From assembly GCF_003597395.2 (NCBI RefSeq), contig NC_133770.1, positions 95,190,462-95,254,461 on the forward strand: a stretch of 64,000 nucleotides of DNA, written 5' to 3'. Of the stretch, positions 45,776-57,426 are shown piece by piece. The position numbers and the translations under genes were made by a program. Source of the DNA: Chelonoidis abingdonii. Lineage: Eukaryota; Chordata; Testudines; Testudinidae. The notes below the pieces were generated by a model. It did not search any database, had not been told where the DNA came from, and worked only from the letters and a program-made list of their open reading frames with translations. How positions within the stretch are numbered: the stretch's first letter is position 1; each line of letters begins with the position of its first letter.

Positions 45776-46872
45776 ACTCCTGAGAGCATTCTGTGCCAAA
45801 TGTTAAAAATTCTGTGCCAAAAATTAAAAATTCTGCACACAATATTTTAAAATTCTGCAAATTTTATTTGTCAAATAAATGTGGAGGCACAAGGACCAGG
45901 CCTGCCCAAGAAACACCCCAGGGCCCTGCCCCTCCATACCAGGTGCACCAAGAGTGGTCAGGCAGGCTCAGCAAGGGAGGATCCAAGTGTGAAGGGGCTT
46001 AGTGTGGGGGGATCCAGGTGTGGGTTGAGAGGGTTCTGTGAGGCACAATCTGGGTGCGGGCAGCTCAGCGGGGGATCCGGGTGCAGGGGGATCTGGATAC
46101 ACAGCGGCTTGTTAGGAGGTTCTGGGGAAATGGTAATTGGACTCTGCAGGGGGGTCCAGGTGAAGACGGTTGGGACTCAGCAGGGGGGGTCTGGGTGGGG
46201 GTGGATAGAGCTCAGCAGAAGGGTCTGGGTGAGGGGAGCTCAGTGAGGTGGTCCAGATGCTGGGGGAGTAGGGCTCAGTGGGGTGGGGATCCAGGTGTAG
46301 CTGGTTGGGGCTTGGTGGGGGGATCTGGGTGTGGGTGGCTCATCGGGGTGGTCCAGGTGCAAGGAGGGGTGAGGCTCAGTGAGAGGGTTTGGGTATGAGG
46401 GGGTCTGGATGCACAGGGGTTGGGTGGATGGGGGAGCAGTTTCCTGTACAGTGATCCCTCCCCTTGCAACTATGGAGCAATGGATGCAGGAAGCATGGGA
46501 GCGGGGGAGTTTGCAGAGCTTCCTACAGCCAGGGGAGAAAGCTGAAGGTGGGTCTGACACAGCCTTGGATGCTTTATGGGGAAGAAGAAGTCTTGTCCTC
46601 CCCAGCACAGCTGGACCTAGCAGCTGAGCCTGGCGCAGGGTAGGAGCCACCAGTTGAATCTTCCCCAGTCCCACCCCCTACCTCACAGTGGTTTCTCTCT
46701 CTGCCGTCTGCCCCGGGCACCCAAAACATACTGCTGGGGAGGGTCACATGACCGCTCTTGTGGCTTCCCTTTGCTTCCCCATGAGAGAGTCATTTTTCTG
46801 TGGGGAAGCAAAGAAATATGTGGGGCACATAGATTCTGCACATGCACAGTGGTGCAGAATTCCCCCAGGACT
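45776..46872. mobile_element. hAT-like element with internal minisatellite
   Basis: Left end ACTCCTGAGAGCATTCTGTG and inverted right end AGTCCTGGGGGAATTCTGCA; possible target duplication AATCTAAT / TATCTAAG (6 of 8). The left part has repeated 'aaaattctg' motifs. The middle is a G-rich minisatellite. No transposase. Confidence 0.6.
46000..46440. repeat. G-rich minisatellite, about 35-bp units
   Basis: Roughly ten degenerate units of the type 'gctcagtgggg' + 'ggtccaggtg' / 'ggtctgggtg' are visible. Many GGG runs on one strand suggest G-quadruplex potential. Confidence 0.75.
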
Positions 46873-48224
46873 TATCTAAGCAACATTTAGTTCTTAGTTA
46901 ATAACCCAGTTTGTTTATTAGTCAGAGAACCTGTGTGCTTTTACCAAGTTTTTTTTTTTAAGGCTGAATTGTTAACTTGTTCTAGCCATCTTCTGATATT
47001 CATTTTAAATTGATGCTTTCCTGTTACTGTGCAGATTCTGATGTCTGCTCTCATGCTTGTATACCTCACTTATAAGAAAAATAAGTTTCCTGCTTAGTTA
47101 CAGGAGTGCAGTTTACTTTCACTGAATAACCTGAATAATTCAGTACAACAGTTTATTTTCTCTTATAGCTTACCAGATCTTTTAAGATATTCATGTTACC
47201 TATTAGTTGCTATATATATATATCTGGTTTCACTGAACAGTACATTTAATTTCATTTAAACAGAATGTCTCCTTTAATATTTTATCCTTTGGCACAGACT
47301 TTTCTTCACTGCTTTTTAAACAAGGAAATTCAATGAAGGCTGTTAGGTAAGCACCTGAAATGCTAAGAATTGGGCACCTTTGAGGCTCTGAGACTCAAAT
47401 CCCTTTGAACATGCAACAGAGATCTGCATTCACAATGAAACTTAATTGACCAATAGTCTCTTATTCTGATTCCCAGCCCTCTTTTCTTCTCTCTTTCTTA
47501 CCCCAACATCTATTCAATTCCACCTCTCAAAAATGAATAGTGGATAGCTTTTACTAAAATGCATTAAGATGTTGAAAATAAGAATTTAAATGAAATCTAA
47601 CAGGCAGTTCTGGTAGGTGAAATTACTGCAATAATTGATCAGTTAAGGCCCAAATCTCCACCCTTACTCACACTGAATGAACTCCTTGCAGATTATAGTA
47701 CTACTCAGCATAAGGGTAGCAGAATCTGTCCCTGTGGGTACTATCCAGTTCTCATAAATGCCAATGAGAGCTTCTCAACTGAGAGCTAGATCAGGCCCCA
47801 AAACTTTCTGTCACAACTATGTTAAACTTCATAATTTAACCACAACAGTAATACATTAATGATATAATAATCATAGTAATATGTTTACAGAATGAACAAT
47901 AGGGAGTGTTCCGGGTGAGGATCCTGCCACGCCTTGAGTGGGTTGTTAGTCATGAGGCCAAAGGCAGAGCAATGCAACTCTCCAAGAAGCCATAATATGT
48001 CTAAAGTTACCCTGTGCAATTATTTATAACGACTTTTCCTTTAAAAAGCTCTTAAATAATTTGATCAAAATTGTAACAAATCCTTGTGAAAAAGTTTCAT
48101 CTTTTCAATTCTGTAAATAGAAAAAAATGTTAAAATCATGACTTTAATAGTCAGGTCAAAGAGCTTCACCCACGTTGCTAAAATTGGCCTCTCTACACTC
48201 TTGGGGGGGACTCAGGGAGATGAT

Positions 48225-48570
48225 AATGTCCCTATTTACTAGCTGGGAAATTGACACACAGATAGGTTAAGGCCAACATTTTCAGAAGTGGCTGCTGGTT
48301 TTGGGAGCCTCAGTTTTTGGAAGCCCAACTTAAGATACCTCAGGCCTGACTCTCAGAAAGTACTAAACACTCACAACTGTCACTGACCTCACTTGTAGTT
48401 GTGGGTGCCCTGCACTTTCAAGCCCTGTCTGTCTCAAGATGAGCACACCAAGAATGGAGGCAGACAAATCAGTAGCCACTTTAGAAAATTTGGTGGTAAG
48501 TGACTAGCTCAAAGTCACACAGCAAGTCGGTAATAGAGTCAGGAATGAAATCCAGGAATCCTGACTCCTG
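48225..48570. mobile_element. MIR-like SINE fragments
   Basis: 'ctagctgggaaattgacaca' and later 'agtgactagctcaaagtcac' + 'acagcaagtcggtaatagag' + 'gaatcctgactcctg' follow the MIR core order. Diverged. Confidence 0.6.
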
Positions 48571-49569
48571 TCCCCTACTTTGATCACTCAACTTATCTTA
48601 AATAAAAATAAAAACTTTACAAAAATTTTTATTTTACATGTTTTAAGTGGTTTCCTATTCCCAAGACTTTCTCCAAGTCCTTTTTCATTCTGCTTTTTCC
48701 ACCCTAGCCACCACTCTAGGACTTTCTTTTTCATTTAATTTTTACTAGATGCTGAGTCGGAAGCAGCATGTGGCATCAAAATCATCTCTGTTGTTGGGGT
48801 GTGAAAGTGGGAGTAGAAGGCAGGCCTACTCTCATGCTACAAGCTGCTGAGAGATGTGTCCCAGCAGTGGTTTCAACATACTATTTCTTTCAGAACCAAG
48901 TATCTCATCAGGGCTTCAGAGAGACGCTTAAAACACGAAGGGCAGTCCACACTAGTCCCAGTTCAACTTTTTTAAAAAATTAAATGAAAAAACAGCTCTT
49001 ACTGGTGGGGGCTAAGCCTTGTTAAGAAACAGAGATAAATGAGGAGGGAGAGCTGGAAGGAATCTTGAGAGCAAAGTTGGGCAAGAGGCGTGGCAAACAT
49101 GATGACAATAAGAACTAATCTCTAAAGCTAGGGAAGGGATGATATATGAAAAGAACACAATAAATTAGAGTGATGACAAAGGACAAAGGGATTGAGAAGA
49201 GATGTGAGGATGTGGATGAAAATATATGTAATGCCTGGTGCTGAGTAAGTTTGTTCACAACATGAAAGCTCATAGATAAAGGAAAACGAAGAGGTTTAGT
49301 AAATGCAATTACAGGTAATCTTCAGTAGATAATCCTGCATTTTGACATTGTTTATAGAGGAATGTTGATATTACCTGTGATGCAGTTTAGCAAATAAAAG
49401 CAGCTCTTACATATGGTACTATCCCAGAAGAATGCTCTGCCATTTAACTAACCAGAATGCAATATTTTCTAATACTACTTCATTATAAATAGCAGTGAGG
49501 AAATTTCTTTAGAACATGGAACACAAATGAAGCTCTCAGTGACAGGAAACTCCAATCACTAAAGCTAGG

Positions 49570-49785
49570 CATGGGAGTCTCTGTAAACCAGTGGATGGAG
49601 CACTGGCCTGAGTCAGGAGACCTGGGTTCTGTAGCTTTTTGTGTAACCTTGGGCAAGTCACTGAACCCCTCCGTACCTCTATCCCCTATCTGGAAGTAGG
49701 GCTTGTGATACTTACTAACCATTGTAAAGTGCTTTGAGACCTGTGGATCAAAAGCACTATGTAAATACTAGGTCCTCATTCCTGT
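49570..49785 (+). mobile_element. MIR/CORE-type SINE, nearly full length
   Basis: tRNA-like head 'cagtggatggagcactggcc' followed by 'gagacctgggttctg', the CORE 'gtaaccttgggcaagtcact' and the tail 'aaagtgctttgagacctgtg' + 'gcactatgtaaatacta'. This is the best preserved MIR-type copy in the window. Confidence 0.75.
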
Positions 49786-52016
49786 GAAGATATGGACAGA
49801 ATCTTTTGAGGATCATGAGATGCACCCTTCTTAGCTAGATGAATTCAACTCCAATGGAGAATAACCTGTCCAAATATGTAAAAGTGTTACGATAGATTGA
49901 GGATACTAACAGCAGCCTAACCCATCCACAGTGCAAATACAACCATTTTTATGCTCTGACCTGATCCAATTATAATAAACATGGTTGAGCTGTGTTCAGG
50001 ACACAGCCATGTGTCAACTGAGTTTGTGTGTCCACAACTACTACACTATCTATGCAGGCTGAGGAAAACCTGAGCAGTTACCCCAGTGCCAAAGTAAGGT
50101 ACAGAGAACCTAGCACACAGCAGTACCTGCAAAGATGGGACAATGCACTGTTCTCCTGCACAGAGCTGAAAGAATGGAAAACTAGCCAAACCAGTTACAA
50201 AGACATAGTTATGGGATCCAGTCAACAGTGTTACATTCCAGGAAGTCAGCCATGTGTAAGTTGTTAGAATTTATTTGGTATCTCTTGTAGAAAGAAAGAA
50301 TAATTATGGCAACCAATCAAAGCCTGAGAATGTTGCAAAAACACTGGAGCCTATGTCCTGTTACAGGGAAAATGCTTTATGTACTGTATACAGCAGTATT
50401 TGACTACAAACTACCTAACTTACTGGGTACTGTTTGTTAACTAGTTCCAAGAGTTGAACTGTCTCTTCAGAATGCATCAGTAACTATAAAAGGCTATAGA
50501 GAGTTCCCCCTTCTCTTCCCAAATTCATTTTTTAGTTCAGACTTTGTTTACATTGAAGTGAGACAACAACTTGGCCCACATCTTAGCAAGAATATACAAG
50601 TTACTGATTGTCATTTTAGAGAATATGTTGGTCCATCTGGACAAAATATGTAAGAGTCTAAATTTAAATCTTCATGAAGATGAGGTTTTCTACTGCTAAT
50701 GAAAAGAAATAGTGCCATCTTCTGGGATTGGTATTATTTGAGTTATGACTGCTCATATTTTATTTAAAGTCCAGAATCTGTTTATTCAATTTCTTAACAA
50801 AATCAGACTTTGAGATGATGTTATTCCTTACAATTTCAATCACTTACAATAATTCATTTGATCAAGCCATTTGCAGCTTTATCTGGGAAGAGACATTTTC
50901 CCTTGCTATGTGTCTGACTAAAGAGAAACCGTCAGAAATATCACAGTTCACTGGACAGAACACAAACATACTGCATTACTTTTGTATTATGATATTAAAA
51001 ATTGTGGTTCTCTGCATTTAATTATAAAATAGAAAAGCTTAAAATGACATGTCAGTCCCTAAAACCAAACAGCATATTGCTGAGGAACCATTCACTATCA
51101 GAAAAGGCATCTATTCATTATTACAATGTTTCGGTTTACTGAAATAGGCTGAAAGAAATCAAACTTTTAAACAGATATTTCACAGGTTTCTGTATATGCG
51201 ATCTTCACATAAAATGTTTTTAAGGTCTCATTTTTAAAAACAATTCCACCATACCAGGCTGAATTGTCTGGTTTTTCATAATATCACTAGCTCTTTTTGA
51301 ATTTAAGTGCAATATGCAAAATTTAGTTTAACAATAAAACTATTTTATTAGTTACAGAAGGAAAAAAGGACCTGAATCTGCAATTATCTATTTTTAATGC
51401 TTCTAAAATTATCCAACGAACAAAAGGACATTTGTTTAAAAAAAAAAAAAAAAAAAAGACAGAAAGAGGAAGAAAAAACTAAATACATGGTCCTCAATAA
51501 AGGATTTTTTTCCACTTTTTAGGACAGAGCAGATAAGTTATAAATTCTGTTTTTCATAAAGGTAATAATAAAACCAAGCTAGTAGGTTACATTAATATAT
51601 ATTTTTAATTTACATCTGCAAACTACATCTTTAAATATCATAAGATAGCTATATGAATCAATAAAAATGCATCTCCTAACATGTCCGTGGCCATAAAATT
51701 CTCCCTAAATCAGATGTTAGAATCATGGGTGCTTGGTTTTTTGTTTTCAATTTTTGCACTGAGCTTCTTTGTTGTTTTGAAGTGAAATAATTTACCTACT
51801 CAGGCTCACAAACCAGAACCTAGTACACAATGACAGAGCTTGTAACCAGGGCATCACTTACAATATTGGATTCTCTGTTAAACACATTTTCCAAACACCC
51901 TTTATTTCCTAGGCTAGTCAAGGAACTTACCAAAAAAGCACTAGTGGAAAGAGGGTCACTTCTGAAACTGGGTAGATAAGCACTGACAGTGTCTTATTTT
52001 GTTTACAGTTAAAATA

Positions 52017-52204
52017 CACCTCTACCCCAATATAACGCTGTCCTCGGGAGCCAAAAAATCTTACCTTAGAGGTAAAACCGCGTTATATCGAACTTGCTCT
52101 GATCCACCGGACGGCGCAGCCCCACCCCACCCCCGGAGCGCTGCTTTACTGAGTTATATCCGAATTCGTGTTATATCAGATCCCGTTATATCGGGGTAGA
52201 GGCG
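52017..52204. mobile_element. Tc1/mariner (pogo-type) MITE
   Basis: Ends CACCTCTACCCCAATATAAC and, inverted, CGCCTCTACCCCGATATAAC, flanked by TA (52015-52016 and 52205-52206). Subterminal 'cgttatatcg' units occur repeatedly. 188 bp, non-coding. Confidence 0.85.
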
Positions 52205-53107
52205 TAGTTTAAAGTTAAAATAAAAACATTTTGAGCCTGAGAATACATAGGTAGGAAGCCACATTACTAAAATGAATGGAAAATTCTGCAGCTTAGTGAT
52301 CAGACAAATAACATTATCCTAATATCCCACAATAATCCACACTGAAATTAGGCCATGTATCATAGGAAAACTGATTTATGCAGCTTTACCTGTGCCTGGA
52401 ACAGAATTTCAGTTGCAGTCAAGGGCATGGGAACTGATTTCCTGCCTGACTGAGCCTGATGCAATGTGAAAATCCTTCCAAAGCTAATTAAACCAAATGA
52501 AATCAACACATGCTTATCCAATAATGGTGACCTTAAGGCAAGCAATAATTAATGTATGATTGCCCCCTAAATCCTCATGTCATCAAGAGGACTGGCAGGT
52601 TTTCTAGGCTCTTTTCCTCCCTCCTTCCTTCCCTCACTCCGGTGCCCCCTTGAAAATATACAAAAAATGTAATTACTATGTGGCCCCCCTTTATGCTCTG
52701 GGGTTAGAGCCACAAAATGTTATAGTAAAATCTTGATCCGTAGAGCAGGCTAGTCAAAGAAAACAAGAAATAAAGAAAGACATCTAGTAATTAACATTTT
52801 AAACAAACCCTTGCAGATTATGATAGTATGTTTCAGGTGCTTTAATCCTGAAAAAGATTTTTAAAATCAAAACACGTTCAAAGTGAAAAGGCTGCTATAA
52901 TACAGACGTGCATTCAGTACTTCTAATGTGGCATATAATTTGTATTCTGTCAAATGCCATATTTTCATACACTATTTTAATGCACCCTGTTATGAGATAA
53001 TGAAGAATGTTCTCACCTCAGCAAACAAAGCCAAATGCTGTTTTTATAAGTGGAAAAAGGTACTACAAAGCAGAGTGAACAAGGAGCATGTGTAACAATT
53101 ACTATAC

Positions 53108-53796
53108 CTGTTTAAGAAACTTGTTGGATGCTTGGCTGTGCTTAGCTAACACATTTGGCAATGCAGGATTTGCATATTCAAACTGAGGATTATAGGTAAA
53201 ATTGGACTTGAAGAATTTAATCTTCTCTTTTTCCACATTGGAAGGCTTGATGGCAGTTAGTATACAGAGTTTTCGGCCAGAGACATCTACCTCTTTACCA
53301 TGGCTTTTTGACAACTGAGGCTGCTTTGGCTTTGTTAGACTAGAAAAATAATGTCTCTTAGCCTTGCTTTTGGGTCGAGGTGGCAGTCCTATGCTGTTCC
53401 CTGCAACAGAAATACTGTGTGTAAACTTTACACTGCTAGACACTGGGCTAGCAATAAAGATGGATGGCTGCCTGTTCATGCAATACCAACCACTGCTGAG
53501 CAAAGGCAGTGGGACTTTGATCTTGCGGTGCTCGTTGCTTCGTGAGGTAGTAGAAGACTTGGTGCACTTTCTGTGCCTCTTGTGGTGGGCAGATGACAGC
53601 TTTTGAGAGTGGTGTTTTTTCTCCTCTTTGCTTTGCAGAAGGACATTGTAGCTACTGGTTCCCGTTGTGAAAATATCCTTAAGGATTCCAGAGGACAGGT
53701 GCTGAAGACTGCTTTCATTCTTAATGGTCAGCTTATGTTCTTCTGGATTTAAGACTGACTTTTTAGAGAGCTCTTGCTCAGGCCAGTGAAGTTTTT
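53108..53796 (-). CDS. MATCAP2: MATCAP2, large N-terminal exon
   Basis: The 689-bp exon starts in phase 1 after 'aaatgcag' and ends CAG before 'gtatag'. It codes for about 229 residues. The first part (EKLHWPEQELSKKSVLNPEE and a Ser/Lys/His-rich stretch with KEEKKHHSQKLSSAHHKRHR) looks disordered and basic, which would suit contact with acidic microtubules. The C-terminal part, GRKLCILTAIKPSNVEKEKIKFFKS and NPQFEYANPALPNVLAKH, begins the conserved MATCAP region. With the five later exons this gives about 510 codons, close to the length I recall for human KIAA0895 (about 520), so only a short first coding exon is missing; I could not find it. Confidence 0.93.
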
Positions 53797-53949
53797 CTGC
53801 ATTTAAAAAAAAAGAAGAAAACAGAAATCTTGATTTTAAAATAAAAAGAAACAGGCATTTCTCTGTGTGTGTGTGTGAGAGAGAGAGAGCACGCACGTAT
53901 TGTTAAACAAGCTAGATGTGGAATTTCAGGCCTAATTTGCACAAGCAAC

Positions 53950-54272
53950 CATAGGTGCTAACTTTCCCCAGCGCCGGTGGGTGCTCGTGCCTCCCCATTC
54001 CCATCCCAACCCCTTCCCCAAATCCCCACCCCGTTCTCGCATCTTCCCTGAGCGCGTTGCGTTCCCCATCTCCCCTGCCATGCAAAACAGCTGTTTCGCA
54101 GTGCAAGCGCTGGGAGGGAGGGGGGAAAAGCAGGTATGCGGTGCGCAGAGGAGGCGGAGGTGAGCTAGAGCATGGGGGGCGGGGTGGGGAGCTGCTAGTG
54201 GGTGCAGAGCACCCACCAATTTTTCTCTGTGGGTGCTCCAGCCCCAGAGCACCCACGGAGTCAGCGCCTATG
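53950..54272. mobile_element. hAT-like MITE with perfect target duplication
   Basis: Ends CATAGGTGCTAACTTTCC and, inverted, CATAGGCGCTGACTCCGTGG, with 'ggtgggtgctc' in both arms. The perfect 8-bp duplication CAAGCAAC lies at 53942-53949 and 54273-54280. 323 bp, GC-rich, non-coding. Confidence 0.9.
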
Positions 54273-54540
54273 CAAGCAACTATGCCCATCTCCATCTGTG
54301 GTTGCCTAATATGGGTATACAAACTCAGTGCACAGCTCAGCAACCACCTTGTTTAAATTCAGGTGCTGTGCATGTGTATATACATTTAAATAGTTCAATT
54401 ATGTAATCAGCTTTTCTACTTGTGTTTATTTTGAAGCAAATGATGATTATCTTTAAAGATCCTTGAATTATACAAGCAATGAGGGACCGTGTATAGGCGC
54501 ACCTCACCAAAAGTAAGACATGCCTCAGAAACTCTCCTCT

Positions 54541-54993
54541 TACACTATGTCTACACATAGAGCAGCATGTAGAGTACATTCACTGTACGCCCCACTAGCA
54601 TGAGTACAAATAGCAGTGAGGCACAGGTTAGGCAAGTAAAATAAAGACACACCAGAACCTTAAGCTATATACCCCTTACTGGCTCTCTACATGTCCTAGC
54701 AGTGCCTCTCCTGTCTCATTGCTATCTTTAGCCATGTAGTGTCCCGCTGACTCCCCATGCTGGAGCTTTCCCCACCATAAAGAGCTGCCAGAACTTTTTC
54801 CTGCTGAAGGAAAAGACTCAGCAGTGGGCAGACGCTCTGGCAGACAAGAGGCAGAGGGGAAAGGCCCCTGCCAGAACCTTTCACTGTTGCTTTTAGCTAC
54901 ACACCACCATATAGCTGCTGTCTGCTTTTCACTGTGGTATGTAACTACTACATGTACCCTACATGTCACTGCCAGTGAAGACAAGACCTTAGA
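54541..54993. mobile_element. MITE-like element ('tgtctacac' family)
   Basis: Left 'ttacactatgtctacaca' and right 'gaagacaagaccttagac' with interior 'tgccagaactttttcctgct' / 'cccctgccagaacctttcac'. Weak ends, so boundaries are approximate. Confidence 0.4.
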
Positions 54994-56314
54994 CACAGTT
55001 CCTCAGGGACTCTTCTGTTGTGCTGGAGAGGAAAATAATGTGTAAAGTCCTTTAAGAGTGTGATTTATTCTCCCACATGCGAGACATTGAATAGCAGGGG
55101 CAGAATCACAGATCTCATCTACCTGCTACTCTCAGCCCAGTTGCTCCTGGTGTGAGAAAGCCACAAGTGCCAAGACTGCAATGCAAGCAGCCCTAATGTT
55201 ACCACACAATGGAGTGAGGGGTGCCTTAGTACTCCCTTTTCCACTGAGTAGCTGTGTTAGGCCTGCTAGCAATCTAGCCTATAAATAAGCCCCTTCATTT
55301 TCAGTTCAAACTGATTTTGACTGAAAAAATCCCACATTTTACAAAAAGCATTATTTTTTTTTCTGATTTTCACCCTACTTTTGTATCATTCAAATATATA
55401 AAAAGTAACTGGTTTTAGTAGGAAAATACAATACATTGCATGAGTTATGATAATATATTAGTCTGTATGTATACGCAAAGCTGTTGAAGTAAGGCTACAT
55501 GTATTAGTCTGGAAGGTACATACAATAAACAAACAGGCACGCATGCAAGCTCTGAAGTGCATGCACATCTGAACGTATTGATGAATCTCACACCCATCAC
55601 GTACACTTTTCAATCTGTTAACGGATAATGGTTTAAATATTTGACATAGTAAAATGAGAAGAAAACAAAAATCTGTATCAGAATACCTTTCAGAACACAA
55701 GGAAGTATTCAAAATTAAAAAAAAGAGAAAAAAAACAGGAGAAAAGGATGAACTTAAGTGTATGTGCTGCAAATGGTGTGGCCCAATTATTAAATGTAAA
55801 TATTTATAGGCTGATAGTTCTAAGTCTACAGCAGTAAACTGTTTATTCAAATGAACATTTTTATCTGATGATTAGAGATGCATTGCTTTTTAGAGTCAGA
55901 GATGGCACTGTGTTTTTAGTTCTGTTTTAGTTCTGCAGCAAATGACATTGAATTCCATTAATCAAAGCATTAATCTACTGAATACTTTTCCCCCGTCCTT
56001 CTGTCTACCAAAATAAACCCCAATATTTACCTAGAAAAAATATTAATAGTTTTTTTCCACCAATTTTCACCTGTTTTTATTGTTGTAGTAATAAACACCA
56101 ATAAATTCCTGGTAAAAATTAAAATAACCAAAAACGAAGTGCCCTACCTATAAAGAAACTGTCTCTCTCCAGAAAACTCTCCAGAATAAGCGCCCAGAGA
56201 GGTAAAGAATATCTAGGATGTGCCAGCCCTTGCGAACAAATTTGAACACTACAAAAATGGTAGGGTATATTCAGGTATTTAGTATGTTTCCCCAAACTCA
56301 CATTTTTAGTTGCC

Positions 56315-56332
56315 GGGGGGGGGGGGGGGGGG
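56315..56332. repeat. Poly-G run
   Basis: About 18 consecutive G on the plus strand. Confidence 0.9.
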
Positions 56333-56571
56333 AGGAGCAGCTATCACTTAAAACCCTCCATTAATTAAGACTATTAAGAAAAGAGAGCAATTAGTACCAA
56401 AGCCATTTCTACGGAACTTAACCCCATATTTTCAAAACATCTACTCAAAGCTGTACAATATCAACACTGAGCTGGGTTTAAAAAAATATGCTTTAAAGCA
56501 TAAACATGACAAACTAAACTAAATTCATCAGCCAAATAAAGTTCCTTAAGGATTGTGTAGCAAAGAAGTGT

Positions 56572-57426
56572 GGCCCTCCCTCCAGGGAGGGAGGACCACA
56601 CACATCCTGGTGGGTGGAACTAGGAAGTCCACACCAGAAGCAGAGAGGTGGGACAAGAACAGGAAATATAAAAGGCGGGCCTTGTAGCTCAGTTGAGTGG
56701 AAACTGTTGAGTGAGACAGATATGCCCTGCTTGCTGCTGGAGCCGGAGCCGGAGCCTGAGCCTGAGCCTGCAGGAGACTTCTGTGCAGGAGGCCCCTGAC
56801 CTACCCTAACAGCCAGACATGCCTGACACCGAGGAGTTGCTGGGACTGCTCTTGCAGTGTACCCTGGGGAGATGGAGGATGACCCTTGGATGCAGGTACA
56901 CCTGATGGGGAATATAGGAAGCAGCCCAGGGGAATCAGATTACAGTCTGGCTGTGGTGCTGCTGGAGACACAGTCAGCGTTTTGCAGATGGAGTCCTCGC
57001 TGACCCAGTGACTGACCACTCTGCCCTGGGCTGGGATGTGGTGGAGCTGAGTGGGCACATGTCCCCTCTGCCACCCTACCTGGGGGGGAGTACTCCCCCT
57101 CCTTAGGCCAGGAGGCTGTGCTCCTCAGACACCCCCGCCTGAGCCCCATAAACTCTACTTGGTGCTCCTCCGTTGCCGGAGCCCATAGATTGTGGTTGGT
57201 GCTTGCCCCTTGTGTTGGCCCCTCGACCAGTTGGTGCTTGCCCCTGCCTGAGGGCTAGAGGACTAGACTGCAAGGTGCCTTGCCCTGCCCAGGGGCTTGG
57301 GTCCCTGCACTGTCCCTAAATGCTTTACCTCGCTGCTCTCCCTTTCCTGAGGGTTGAGCCCAAGTGACTGCTAATTCCCCCCCCCCCCCGCCGCCCTTTG
57401 ACAGACTGCTACCCCAGGAGCGTGAC
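56572..57426 (+). repeat. LTR-like element, probable solo LTR (tentative)
   Basis: The candidate LTR starts TGTGGCCCTCCCTCC and ends GGAGCGTGACA, i.e. TG...CA. It is flanked by GCAAAGAAG (56562-56570) and GCAAAGAGG (57427-57435). A TATA-like 'atataaaaggcgggc' lies at about 56667 and a (GGAGCC/TGAGCC) hexamer array at about 56740-56770. However, 'TGTGGCCTCCCTC' follows again right after the end, so the structure could be more complex than a solo LTR. No coding sequence of a retrovirus was seen. Confidence 0.4.

Larger units (their letters stand above)
39956..53107 (-). other. MATCAP2: MATCAP2 intron (13.2 kb)
   Basis: Largest intron in the window: donor 'gtatag' at 53107 and acceptor 'tacag' at 39956. 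A cluster of transposons fills 43970-46872. I see no exon. 41772-43969, 46881-48224, 49786-52016 and 52205-53107 contain nothing I can name except the 13-mer at 43884. Confidence 0.85.

Noticed and set aside
46000..46440. CRISPR-like array
   Set aside because: The units are degenerate, contiguous and without unique spacers; this is a minisatellite in a eukaryotic intron.
53797..53896. In-frame extension of the MATCAP2 exon, with a methionine about 33 codons upstream
   Set aside because: It runs through a clear 3' splice site (pyrimidine tract, then 'aaatgcag') and a GT/GA microsatellite, so it is intron that happens to stay open.
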